Shown in pieces: positions 9,381-16,415 of a DNA stretch of 64,000 nt (position 1 is the stretch's first letter; each line of letters starts with the position of its first letter). Source of the DNA: Pseudomonas entomophila L48 (GTDB lineage Bacteria; Pseudomonadota; Gammaproteobacteria; Pseudomonadales; Pseudomonadaceae); NCBI RefSeq assembly GCF_000026105.1, contig NC_008027.1, positions 5,414,501-5,478,500 on the forward strand, read 5' to 3'. A program made the translations under genes and the position numbers. Below the pieces are notes generated by a model that was not told where the DNA came from, did not search any database, and saw nothing but the letters and a program-made list of their open reading frames with translations.

Positions 9381-9785
9381 ATGAAACCGACCCTGATCGC
9401 CGCCGCCGAAGTCGACCGCCTGGAGACCTGGCAGCGCTATGCCAGCCACATGTGCGGCGGCTGCCACTCGACCTGCTGCACCCTGCCGGTGGAGGTGAAG
9501 ATCAAGGATCTGATCCGCATTGGCGTGGTGGACGAGTTCGAGAAAGACGAGCCACCGAAGAACATCGCCAAGCGCCTGCAGAAGGACGGCATCATCGAGC
9601 GCTTCAACCAGAAGTCGGGGATCTTCACCCTGACCCGGATGAGCAACGACGACTGCCTCTATCTGGACCGCAAGAGCCGCCTGTGCACCATTTATGACAA
9701 GCGCCCGGACACCTGCCGCAATCACCCGAAGATCGGGCCGCGGCCAGGCTACTGCGCATACAAGCCGAAGGTGGCCAGCCGCTGA
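9381..9785 (+). CDS. YkgJ-family cysteine-cluster protein
   Basis: The 134-residue protein carries the CxxCxxxCC motif (CGGCHSTCC near residues 25-33) and later cysteines in CLYLDRKSRLCTIYDKRPDTCRNHP and YCAY, the arrangement of the YkgJ/CxxCxxCC family thought to bind zinc or an Fe-S cluster. No function is established for the family. It is soluble, with no signal peptide. The gene stands alone, convergent with the tiny Pmp3 gene 13 bases downstream. Confidence 0.85.
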   Translation: MKPTLIAAAEVDRLETWQRYASHMCGGCHSTCCTLPVEVKIKDLIRIGVVDEFEKDEPPKNIAKRLQKDGIIERFNQKSGIFTLTRMSNDDCLYLDRKSRLCTIYDKRPDTCRNHPKIGPRPGYCAYKPKVASR

Positions 9786-9798
9786 GGCCGGCCTCGGC

Positions 9799-9957
9799 TC
9801 AACGCTTGGCGATGATGTACACCGCATGGACGATCCCTGGGATATAGCCCAGCAGGGTCAGCAGGATGTTCAGCCAGAACGCCCCACCGAACCCGACCTG
9901 GAGGAACACCCCCAGCGGCGGCAGGATGATGGCGATGATGATGCGGATGAAGTCCAT
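9799..9957 (-). CDS. Pmp3/YqaE family small membrane protein
   Basis: A 52-residue protein with two hydrophobic helices separated by a short turn: MDFIRIIIAIILPPLGVFLQVGFGGAFWLNILLTLLGYIPGIVHAVYIIAKR in full, with LPPLGVFLQ and LLTLLGYIPGIVHAVYI being the diagnostic Pmp3 motifs. Members are linked to membrane potential and salt or cold stress. The start at 9957 is fixed by AAGGAG 8 bases upstream. A longer reading of the same frame would add an arginine-rich stretch lacking family similarity. Confidence 0.9.
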   Translation of the reverse strand: MDFIRIIIAIILPPLGVFLQVGFGGAFWLNILLTLLGYIPGIVHAVYIIAKR

Positions 9958-10030
9958 GGGCTGCGCTCCTTGAAGGGTTTCAACACAGACCCGCCACCCA
10001 GCGCAGAGGTTCCACCGCCGCACGCCAGGC

Positions 10031-10069
10031 AAAAAAACGCCCCGGGCCAAATACTGCAGGCCAGGGGCG
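10031..10069 (-). terminator. Rho-independent terminator of the aminotransferase gene
   Basis: Inverted repeat with outer stem CGCCCC/GGGGCG and inner stem GGCC/GGCC separated by a G-A mismatch and a 10-base loop. On the minus strand it is followed by seven T residues (10037-10031). It lies 54 bases past the stop of the minus-strand aminotransferase. Confidence 0.85.
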
Positions 10070-10122
10070 ATGCGCAGAAACGCGAGACGGTTCGTTGAAA
10101 TTCGGTTTGCCGGGGCGGACGT

Positions 10123-11400
10123 TCAGGCCGACACCTCGCGGCGGCCCTGCTGCCGGGCATGCAAGCGGGCGAAGGCGCGAGCCAGGCGTACCAACATCTC
10201 GTCGATGTTGCCCTTGCTAACGGTCAGCGCTGGCGAGAAACGCAGCACATCGGCCTGCGGGGCGTTGAGCAGCAAGCCTTCCTGCCGCGCCGCCTCGACC
10301 AGCTCAGCGGCCTCGGCCGCCTGCAACTGCATCGCCCACAACAGGCCCTGGCCACGCACCTCACCCTGGCCATAGCGCCCGGCCAGGCGGCTGAGGCCAT
10401 CACGCAGATGACGACCGCTGTCCTGCACCTGCTCGAGGAAGCCGGGCTCCAGCACCGTGCGTAACACGGCCAGGCCGGCCGCGCTCATCAATGCGTTGCC
10501 GTGGTGGCTGCCCTCCAGTTCCCCCGGCTCGGCGCAGCAGGCACTACCCCGGGCCAGCAGCGCGGCCAAGGGCACGCCGCCACCCAGGCCCTTGCCCAAG
10601 GTGATGATGTCGGCGCGTACGCCGTAGGTTTCTTCCGCCAGCAGCGCGCCGCAGCGCCCGATACCGGTCTGCACCTCATCGAGGATCAGCAGGATGCCCA
10701 GCTCACGGCACAGCCGTTCGACACCCTGGAGGTAGTCGCGGGTCGCCGGGATCACCCCGGCCTCGCCCTGGATCGGCTCGAGCATGATCGCCACGGTGCG
10801 CGAATCGACCTCGGCATGCAGCGCCGCCAGGTCGTTGAACGGCACCTTGCTGAACCCTGGCATGCCGGGTTCGCAGCGGTTGCACGGCAGCGGATCGGAA
10901 GCCGACAACGCCCCCAGGCTACGGCCATGGCAGCCCTGGCTGGCGGTGATGATGTGGTAGGCACCATTACGGTGCAGCTGGCCCCATTTGCGCGCCAGCT
11001 TGATTGCCCCTTCGCAGGCCTCGGCGCCGCTGTTGAGCAGGTAGGCCTGGTCGCTGGCGGTGCTCTGGCACAGCCGGTCGACCAGGCTCAGCAGGCCACT
11101 GCTGTGCAAGCCCGTGCCAGGGTTGATCAACGCCTGGGCCTGGTCAGCCAGCGCCTTGACCAACACGCTCGGGCTGTGGCCAAGGCTGTTGACCGCGCAG
11201 CCTTGGGTGAAGTCCAGGTAGGCATGCCCTTCGCTGTCCCACAACCAGGAACCCTGACCACGCACGAACACCTGTGGCGCATGTTCGCTGCTGGGCATCA
11301 AGCGCTTGCGGGCGGTCTGCGCCGGGGCCGGCTCGGCGGCCGGTGCACGCGTTGGCTCTGCGGGCGCAGGGGCCGGGCGGCGCAGGTTGAACAGGTTCAT
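10123..11400 (-). CDS. Class III pyridoxal-phosphate aminotransferase (acetylornithine/ornithine-type)
   Basis: The 425-residue enzyme belongs to the omega/acetylornithine aminotransferase family. Visible are LLNSGAEACEGAIKLAR (phosphate-binding loop), LILDEVQTGIGRCGALLAEE (Asp that contacts PLP nitrogen) and ITLGKGLGGGVPLAA (Schiff-base lysine). The substrate cannot be read from sequence; such genes are often labelled argD-like. The N-terminus has an unusual ~30-residue Pro/Ala-rich extension before the catalytic domain. It is divergent from a LysR gene 210 bases away, a common regulator-target layout, and has its own strong terminator. Confidence 0.88.
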   Translation of the reverse strand: MNLFNLRRPAPAPAEPTRAPAAEPAPAQTARKRLMPSSEHAPQVFVRGQGSWLWDSEGHAYLDFTQGCAVNSLGHSPSVLVKALADQAQALINPGTGLHSSGLLSLVDRLCQSTASDQAYLLNSGAEACEGAIKLARKWGQLHRNGAYHIITASQGCHGRSLGALSASDPLPCNRCEPGMPGFSKVPFNDLAALHAEVDSRTVAIMLEPIQGEAGVIPATRDYLQGVERLCRELGILLILDEVQTGIGRCGALLAEETYGVRADIITLGKGLGGGVPLAALLARGSACCAEPGELEGSHHGNALMSAAGLAVLRTVLEPGFLEQVQDSGRHLRDGLSRLAGRYGQGEVRGQGLLWAMQLQAAEAAELVEAARQEGLLLNAPQADVLRFSPALTVSKGNIDEMLVRLARAFARLHARQQGRREVSA

Positions 11401-11610
11401 CGGGGTTCCAGCCTTTCACGGTCGTGAGCAGTCAAGGCCCGGTCTGGCGCCGGGTAACGAATATTCTGCCTTGCCTATCAAAAGTGTTTTTCATCCGGGG
11501 TAACAATCTTCGCGATGATCGCTGTAACCCTCTGGAATACGGCGATAGACTAGGCGCCAAGGCACGCTGGGGCCATTCCGATTTTCCAGCTTTTTTGATA
11601 AGTGTTACTT

Positions 11611-12534
11611 ATGGATTTCCGCCAACTGCGCTATTTCGTCGCGGTCTATGAAGAAGGCCATGTGGGCCGCGCCGCCGAGCGCCTCTCGTTGTCCCAACCG
11701 GCCCTTTCGCAGCAGATCCGCCAGCTCGAGCACAGCCTCGACCTGAACCTGTTCGAGCGCAGCAACAAACGCCTGCTACCCACCCTGGCCGCCCATACCC
11801 TGTATAACCATGCCCTGCCCTTGCTCGATGGCCTGCAACGGGCCCACGAAGCCATGCGCAACTTCAAGGGCCAGTCGCTGCGCACCCTGGCCATCGGCGT
11901 ACTGCAGACCGTGAGGCCTAGCCTGGTGCCGCAATTGCTGGAGCGTGTGCGCCGGGCGCAGCCGCATCTGGTGGTGCAGATCTACGAACTGTCGGGGCTG
12001 GAGATCGAGCGGCGCCTGCTCAACGGAAGCCTGGACATCGGCATCAGCTACCTGCCGCCGCGTCAACCTGGTCTGCATGGTTTGCTGCTGTACGAGGACG
12101 AACTGCAGTTGGTCATCCCTAGCACCCACCCGTTGAAAGACTTCAAGAAAGTCTCGATCCGCCAGGCGGCGGAACTGCCGATGCTGATGCTGGGAGAGGA
12201 ATTCCAGATCCGCCAGATCTGGAAGGCACAGCTGGCCAACCTGGGGCGCAGACCACAGGTGCAGGCGGAGATGAACAACATGGCGGGGATTCTCGACAGC
12301 CTGGCGCACACTGCGCTGGCAACCATCCTGCCCGGGCGGGCCAAGGATGCCGCGGAGGATGACCAGGCATTGCTGTGGAAACCGCTGAGCGAGCCGCGGG
12401 TTCCGCTGAAGGTCGGCCTGGTGTTTCGCGATGCCCAGCGCCAGCAGGCCTCGGTCGAGCTGCTGCGCACCCTGCTGGAGGAAGAGACCGACGCACGTCA
12501 GTTGGGCGTGTCGCCACTGGATGTGCTTGGCTGA
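11611..12534 (+). CDS. LysR-family transcriptional regulator
   Basis: The 307-residue protein has an N-terminal winged helix-turn-helix (MDFRQLRYFVAVYEEGHVGRAAERLSLSQPALSQQIRQLE) and a LysR substrate-binding domain (LAIGVLQTV, DIGISYLPP, ELQLVIPSTHPL). It resembles the CynR-like subgroup, but the ligand cannot be named. The ATG at 11611 is chosen because LysR proteins start right at this helix; the ribosome site is weak. It probably controls the divergent aminotransferase and/or itself. No clear T-N11-A operator was identified. Confidence 0.88.
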   Translation: MDFRQLRYFVAVYEEGHVGRAAERLSLSQPALSQQIRQLEHSLDLNLFERSNKRLLPTLAAHTLYNHALPLLDGLQRAHEAMRNFKGQSLRTLAIGVLQTVRPSLVPQLLERVRRAQPHLVVQIYELSGLEIERRLLNGSLDIGISYLPPRQPGLHGLLLYEDELQLVIPSTHPLKDFKKVSIRQAAELPMLMLGEEFQIRQIWKAQLANLGRRPQVQAEMNNMAGILDSLAHTALATILPGRAKDAAEDDQALLWKPLSEPRVPLKVGLVFRDAQRQQASVELLRTLLEEETDARQLGVSPLDVLG

Positions 12535-12548
12535 AACACGCGCACAAA

Positions 12549-12675
12549 GAAAACCCCGCCGAAGCGGGGTTTTCCAGACTGTTTCCCTGTGACTTCCATT
12601 TCACCCCGCCATCCTGGCAGGAAATCCTACGGTGTCCCTGTTCTGTCCATTGCGCTTCCTGCGCTCCGTCCATGT
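12549..12675 (-). ncRNA. rsmY: RsmY-type regulatory small RNA (sequesters RsmA/CsrA proteins)
   Basis: On the minus strand, a ~125-base stretch holds ten GGA triplets, many in the AGGA/GGGA form bound by RsmA/RsmE. Two sit in hairpin loops: GCGC-AGGAA-GCGC (12664-12652) and GCC-AGGAT-GGC (12618-12608). The transcript ends in a strong terminator (12573-12550). A GacA-box-like palindrome (12749-12732) is centred about 67 bases upstream of the probable start, the usual position. A -10-like TACTCT lies at 12686-12681. The start at about 12675 is approximate. There is no coding potential. Family knowledge: such RNAs are made under GacS/GacA control and relieve translational repression. It is called rsmY rather than rsmX or rsmZ because of its neighbourhood near acyl-CoA dehydrogenase genes. 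Confidence 0.88.
12550..12573. terminator. Bidirectional terminator: end of rsmY (minus) and of the LysR gene (plus)
   Basis: A 10-bp perfect stem AAAACCCCGC/GCGGGGTTTT closes a 4-base CGAA loop (UUCG on the minus-strand RNA). A and T runs on both sides let it work in either direction. It is 15 bases after the LysR stop and forms the 3' end of the Rsm RNA. Confidence 0.92.
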
Positions 12676-12731
12676 AAGAAAGAGTAACCGTGGATCCAAT
12701 CTTAGGAAAGAGGAGAAAAGTCACCACGTCG

Positions 12732-12749
12732 TGTAGGAGAATGCTTACA
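12732..12749 (-). promoter_or_regulatory. GacA box (upstream activating sequence) for rsmY
   Basis: On the minus strand the site reads TGTAAG-N6-CCTACA, matching 11 of 12 defined positions of the GacA consensus TGTAAG-N6-CTTACA. It lies about 57-75 bases upstream of the predicted rsmY start, as expected for direct GacA activation. The flanking bases extend the inverted repeat to TCGTGTA/TACACGA. Confidence 0.85.
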
Positions 12750-12780
12750 CGAAATGACCTCTCCAAACGTAGGAAACGAC

Positions 12781-12803
12781 AAGGGGCTGCATCGCAGCCC
12801 CTT
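12781..12803. terminator. Stem-loop between the acyl-CoA dehydrogenase gene and rsmY
   Basis: A 10-bp perfect stem AAGGGGCTGC/GCAGCCCCTT with a 3-base loop. It lies downstream of the minus-strand acyl-CoA dehydrogenase and upstream of the GacA box, so it could insulate rsmY from read-through. The T-tract is poor, so it is a weak terminator at best. Confidence 0.5.
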
Positions 12804-12847
12804 CTATGGATTACACCCGTCTTTACATGAAGACCAGGCTACCGAGG

Positions 12848-12913
12848 TTCGCCGGCAAGGCCGGCTCCTACAGGTTCGGCACAGTCCCTGTAGGAGCCGG
12901 CTTTGCCGGCGAA
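12848..12913. repeat. Paired inverted REP elements (CCGGCAAGGCCGGCTCCTACAGG type)
   Basis: TTCGCCGGCAAGGCCGGC... and its reverse complement flank a 13-base spacer just after the acyl-CoA dehydrogenase stop codon. Confidence 0.8.
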
Positions 12914-12923
12914 CGGGCCCGAC

Positions 12924-14702
12924 TCAGAACTGCGCGGCATCCAGCAGGTAGAGCGATTCGCTCCCCGCCTTCACCGATGCCACAAGCGAATGAACCCGCG
13001 GCAGCAAGCGCGCGAAGTAGAAGCGCGCGGTCCCCAGCTTGGCGCCATAGAAATCGGTATCGCCCTCGCCCGCCTGGGCGGCACGCGCCATCAGTGCCCA
13101 CATGTAGGCATAGGCGACATAACCGAACGCATGCAGGTACTCGACCGACGCGGCGCCGATCTCGTTGGGGTTGCCCTTGGCCTTGTCCAACACCCAGGCC
13201 GTCAGTTCGTCGAGCTGGTCGAGGGACGCCGCCAATGGTTTGGTGAACTCACCCAGTTCGCCACCCGCACTGGCGATGAACTGGCGGATTTCGTCGGCAA
13301 ACAGCTGGTAGTAGGCACCACCGCTGGCCACCACCTTGCGGCCCATCAGGTCCAGTGCCTGGATGCCGTTGGTGCCTTCGTAGATCTGGGTGATGCGCAC
13401 GTCGCGCACCAACTGCTCCTGGCCCCATTCACGGATATAACCATGGCCACCGAACACCTGCTGGCCGTGCACCGTGCACTCCAGGCCCAGGTCGGTGAGG
13501 AACGCCTTGGCCACCGGGGTCAGCAGTGCCACCAGCTCCTCGCTGCGCTTGCGGGTCGCGGCGTCTTCGCTGTACTTGGCGCTGTCGAGCTGCATCGCCA
13601 CATAGGTGGAGAACGCGCGACCGCCTTCGGTCAGTGCCTTCATGGTCAGCAGCATGCGGCGAACGTCCGGGTGGACGATGATCGGATCGGCTACCTTGTC
13701 TTTGGCCTGCGGGCCGGTCGGGGCGCGGCTTTGCAGACGGTCGCGGGCGTACTCAACGGCGTTCTGGTAGGAGCGCTCGGCCGAAGCCAGGCCCTGGATG
13801 CCAACGCCAAGACGTTCGTAGTTCATCATGGTGAACATGGCCGCCAGGCCTTTGTTCGGCTCACCGACGATGTAGCCGACCGCTTCGTCGAAGTTCATCA
13901 CGCAGGTGGCCGAGCCCTGGATGCCCATCTTGTGCTCGATCGAGCCGCACGTGGCCGGGTTGCGCGCGCCGAGACTGCCGTCTTCGTTGACCAGGAACTT
14001 GGGCACCAGGAACAGCGAGATGCCTTTCGGACCCGCCGGGGCGTCCGGCAACTTGGCCAGCACCAGGTGGATGATGTTCTCGGTGAGGTCGTGCTCGCCG
14101 CCGGTGATGAAGATCTTGGTGCCGCTGACCTTGTAGCTGCCATCGGCCTGCGGTTCGGCCTTGGTGCGGATGATCCCCAGGTCGGTGCCGGCATGGGGCT
14201 CGGTGAGGCACATGGAGCCCGCCCAGACACCCGCGTACATGTTCGGCAGGTACTGTTCCTTGAGCGCTTCGCTGGCGTGGGCGTTGATCGACAGGCAGGC
14301 GCCGGCGGTCAGCATCGGGTACAGGCCGAAGGCCAGGCTCGAGGCGTTGACCATCTCCTCGACCTGGGCCGAGATCACCTTGGGCATGCCCATACCACCC
14401 AACAGCGGATCGCCGCCAACACCGACCCAGCCGCCTTCGGCATAGGTCTTGTAGGCGTCAATGAAGCCTGCCGGGGTGCGTACCGCACCGTTGTCCCAAT
14501 GGCAGCCCTCTTCATCGGCGGCGCGGCTCAGCGGAGCGATGGTCTTGCCAGTGACCTTGCCGGCTTCCTCAAGCACCGCCATGGCGGTGTCCGCGTCGAC
14601 CACTTCGGCCAGGGCGGGCAGCTGCGACCAGAGCTCGGCCACGTTGAAAACTTCATTGAGGACGAAGCCCATGTCACGCAGGGGCGCTTTATATTCAGCC
14701 AT
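12924..14702 (-). CDS. Acyl-CoA dehydrogenase, FadE-like (long form, about 590 residues)
   Basis: This flavoprotein oxidises acyl-CoA to trans-2-enoyl-CoA, the first step of beta-oxidation. The 592-residue protein has the N-terminal helical domain, the middle beta domain motif MCLTEPHAGTDLGIIRTKAEPQADGSYKVSGTKIFITGGEHD, the FAD/ETF region GGHGYIREWGQEQLVRD, and the active-site segment ITQIYEGTNGIQALDLMGRK with its catalytic Glu. The extra ~130-residue C-terminal domain places it with the FadE1/FadE2 enzymes of P. aeruginosa (PA0506-PA0508, from memory). Chain-length preference cannot be read from sequence. GAGAGG precedes the ATG. Confidence 0.92.
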   Translation of the reverse strand: MAEYKAPLRDMGFVLNEVFNVAELWSQLPALAEVVDADTAMAVLEEAGKVTGKTIAPLSRAADEEGCHWDNGAVRTPAGFIDAYKTYAEGGWVGVGGDPLLGGMGMPKVISAQVEEMVNASSLAFGLYPMLTAGACLSINAHASEALKEQYLPNMYAGVWAGSMCLTEPHAGTDLGIIRTKAEPQADGSYKVSGTKIFITGGEHDLTENIIHLVLAKLPDAPAGPKGISLFLVPKFLVNEDGSLGARNPATCGSIEHKMGIQGSATCVMNFDEAVGYIVGEPNKGLAAMFTMMNYERLGVGIQGLASAERSYQNAVEYARDRLQSRAPTGPQAKDKVADPIIVHPDVRRMLLTMKALTEGGRAFSTYVAMQLDSAKYSEDAATRKRSEELVALLTPVAKAFLTDLGLECTVHGQQVFGGHGYIREWGQEQLVRDVRITQIYEGTNGIQALDLMGRKVVASGGAYYQLFADEIRQFIASAGGELGEFTKPLAASLDQLDELTAWVLDKAKGNPNEIGAASVEYLHAFGYVAYAYMWALMARAAQAGEGDTDFYGAKLGTARFYFARLLPRVHSLVASVKAGSESLYLLDAAQF

Positions 14703-14825
14703 GACAACCTCTCGCTATCGGGGTCGGGGCGGCCCGTCGGGGCCGCGGCACTGGGATGAACGCAGTGTAACCGAACAACTTTTACGAGACATAGGGTCAT
14801 CATGCGACTGAATGGTCGACGATGG

Positions 14826-16109
14826 TCACGCCATGCGAACGGCACCACGCCGTGATTGCTGACCGAAGGTCATCACACAGTTGCGCCCCGCGCCCTTGGC
14901 GCTGTAGAGCGCCTGGTCGGCGGACTTGAGCACTTCGTCGGGGTTGCGGTGATCGGCCTGACGCTCGGCGACACCGATGCTGATGGTCACCGATACCGTG
15001 CTGCTGGCCCCGCCCCCTCGGCGCTGACGGCCGGCAGAGTCATCATTGGGGCGGCTGTTCTGGTCCCGTAGCTGGATAGCGTAGTTGGCGATCATCTCGC
15101 GTACCGCTTCCAGGTGAGGCAGGCATTCCTCGGCGGTCTTGCCGGCGAACACCAGGGCGAACTCTTCGCCGCCATAGCGGTAGGCGCGCCCACCTCCGGT
15201 GACCTTGGACAAACGGCTGGCGACCAACCGCAACACCTGGTCGCCGACATCGTGGCCGTGGGTGTCGTTGAATTTCTTGAAGTGGTCGACGTCGGTCATG
15301 GCGATCACATAGTTGCGCCCCAGCCGCTGCATGCGCTCGTTCAACGCACGGCGCCCCGGCAAGCCGGTCAGCTCGTCGCGGAAGGCCATCTGGTAGGCCT
15401 CGTGGGAAACCGCCGCGGCGATCATCAGCATCACCTGGCTGCACATGATGTTGAGGGTGAAGGGCAGGATGAAGGTCTTGGGCAGCATCCAGAAGATGCC
15501 GATCAAACCGATGACCTGCGCCGCGTGCAGCGGCCTGGGTTCACGCAGGTACTGCACCACCAGCAGGATGAACACTGCCAGGAACAGCGGGTAGGCCAGC
15601 TGGATCAGGCTCATCCACTGCCCGTGCAGCGATGGCCAGCGAATTTCCGCCAGCCAGCCCAGCAGCGCCTCGGGGAAACTCTGCTCCAGGGCAACCGCCA
15701 CGCTGCCGACGGCGAACAGCACGGCAAAGCGGGCGAGCATGTCCTGGGCCAGGTGGGTGCGCTCCTGCCAGGCGGCGTACAGGCCGAACAACGCAGGCAA
15801 CAGCAGGCAGACCAGGTGGAAGATCACCGCCGCGTCCTCGCGCACCCGGCCATTGTCACGGTAGTAGTCGGTCTGGGTGTCGAGCAGGAAGTAGGCGATA
15901 TACACCGCGACCATCAAGAACAGCTCACGCTGGCGGCGGTACACGGCGCAGTAGGCGCCCCCCAACAGCAGCACCAAGGTTGGGAGAACGTTGAACAGCG
16001 ATGTGAAGAAGACGCTGAGATCTCTCACATAAGCTGCCGCAAGCCCTGCCAGCAACAGAATCAGCGAAGGCAGGAAATGGCTCGCGCGTACAGCGGATAG
16101 ACGAAACAA
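14826..16109 (-). CDS. Membrane diguanylate cyclase (GGDEF, active-site GGEEF)
   Basis: The 427-residue protein has seven to eight hydrophobic helices in residues 1-240 and then a GGDEF domain (about 250-415) with DELTGLPGRRALNERM, TDVDHFKKFNDTHGHDVGDQVL and active-site YGGEEFALV. All catalytic positions look intact, so c-di-GMP synthesis is expected. The inhibitory I-site (RxxD at -9 to -6 relative to GGEEF) is TGGG, so product inhibition through that site should be absent. A ~25-residue Arg/Gly/Ser-rich insert lies before SVTISIGVAE. The start is TTG at 16109 with GGAG 7 bases upstream; no ATG or GTG fits before TM1. Confidence 0.9.
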   Translation of the reverse strand: MFRLSAVRASHFLPSLILLLAGLAAAYVRDLSVFFTSLFNVLPTLVLLLGGAYCAVYRRQRELFLMVAVYIAYFLLDTQTDYYRDNGRVREDAAVIFHLVCLLLPALFGLYAAWQERTHLAQDMLARFAVLFAVGSVAVALEQSFPEALLGWLAEIRWPSLHGQWMSLIQLAYPLFLAVFILLVVQYLREPRPLHAAQVIGLIGIFWMLPKTFILPFTLNIMCSQVMLMIAAAVSHEAYQMAFRDELTGLPGRRALNERMQRLGRNYVIAMTDVDHFKKFNDTHGHDVGDQVLRLVASRLSKVTGGGRAYRYGGEEFALVFAGKTAEECLPHLEAVREMIANYAIQLRDQNSRPNDDSAGRQRRGGGASSTVSVTISIGVAERQADHRNPDEVLKSADQALYSAKGAGRNCVMTFGQQSRRGAVRMA

Positions 16110-16280
16110 GGGTAATCTCCGACCCGGCAGATCAATAATGGCATTGTGCCCCTACTTCATCGGCAGTGCACATGAATAGATGAATACAGATGCCCGCTTT
16201 AACGGCAGATCAGTGGCGGAGCTTGAGACTTTCTCGTTACTGGATGCGACACCCGGTCGGATTCTTCATGTTTGCACGAT
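16110..16280. other. Intergenic stretch upstream of the diguanylate cyclase
   Basis: Together with the REP pair and terminator that follow, this is a ~306-base gap without a protein gene. The part next to 16110 should hold the cyclase promoter (minus strand). I see no convincing operator or small gene in it. Confidence 0.4.
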
Positions 16281-16358
16281 CCCTGTAGGAGCGGATTCAT
16301 CCGCGAATGCGTCGGTGAACCCAGCGCCATCATCGCGGCTGAAGCCGCTCCTACAGGG
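16281..16358. repeat. Paired inverted REP elements (CCCTGTAGGAGCGG type)
   Basis: CCCTGTAGGAGCGGATTCATCCGCGA on the left and TCGCGGCTGAAGCCGCTCCTACAGGG on the right form an imperfect inverted pair with a ~28-base spacer. Confidence 0.8.
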
Positions 16359-16360
16359 AG

Positions 16361-16399
16361 CAAAAAAAAACCGCCTGCCGGTGAGGGCAGGCGGTTTTT
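16361..16399 (-). terminator. Rho-independent terminator of the acyl-CoA dehydrogenase gene at 16416-18221
   Basis: A 10-bp perfect stem ACCGCCTGCC/GGCAGGCGGT with a 6-base loop. It is followed on the minus strand by nine to ten T residues (16370-16362) and begins about 20 bases after the stop codon. T residues on the plus side could make it bidirectional. Confidence 0.9.
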
Positions 16400-16415
16400 C
16401 GTACAACCGGCGGGC

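Noticed and set aside
12754..13246. Open frames running from the intergenic region into the acyl-CoA dehydrogenase gene
   Set aside because: They cross a REP pair and lie antisense to a solid gene. Composition is typical of chance frames.
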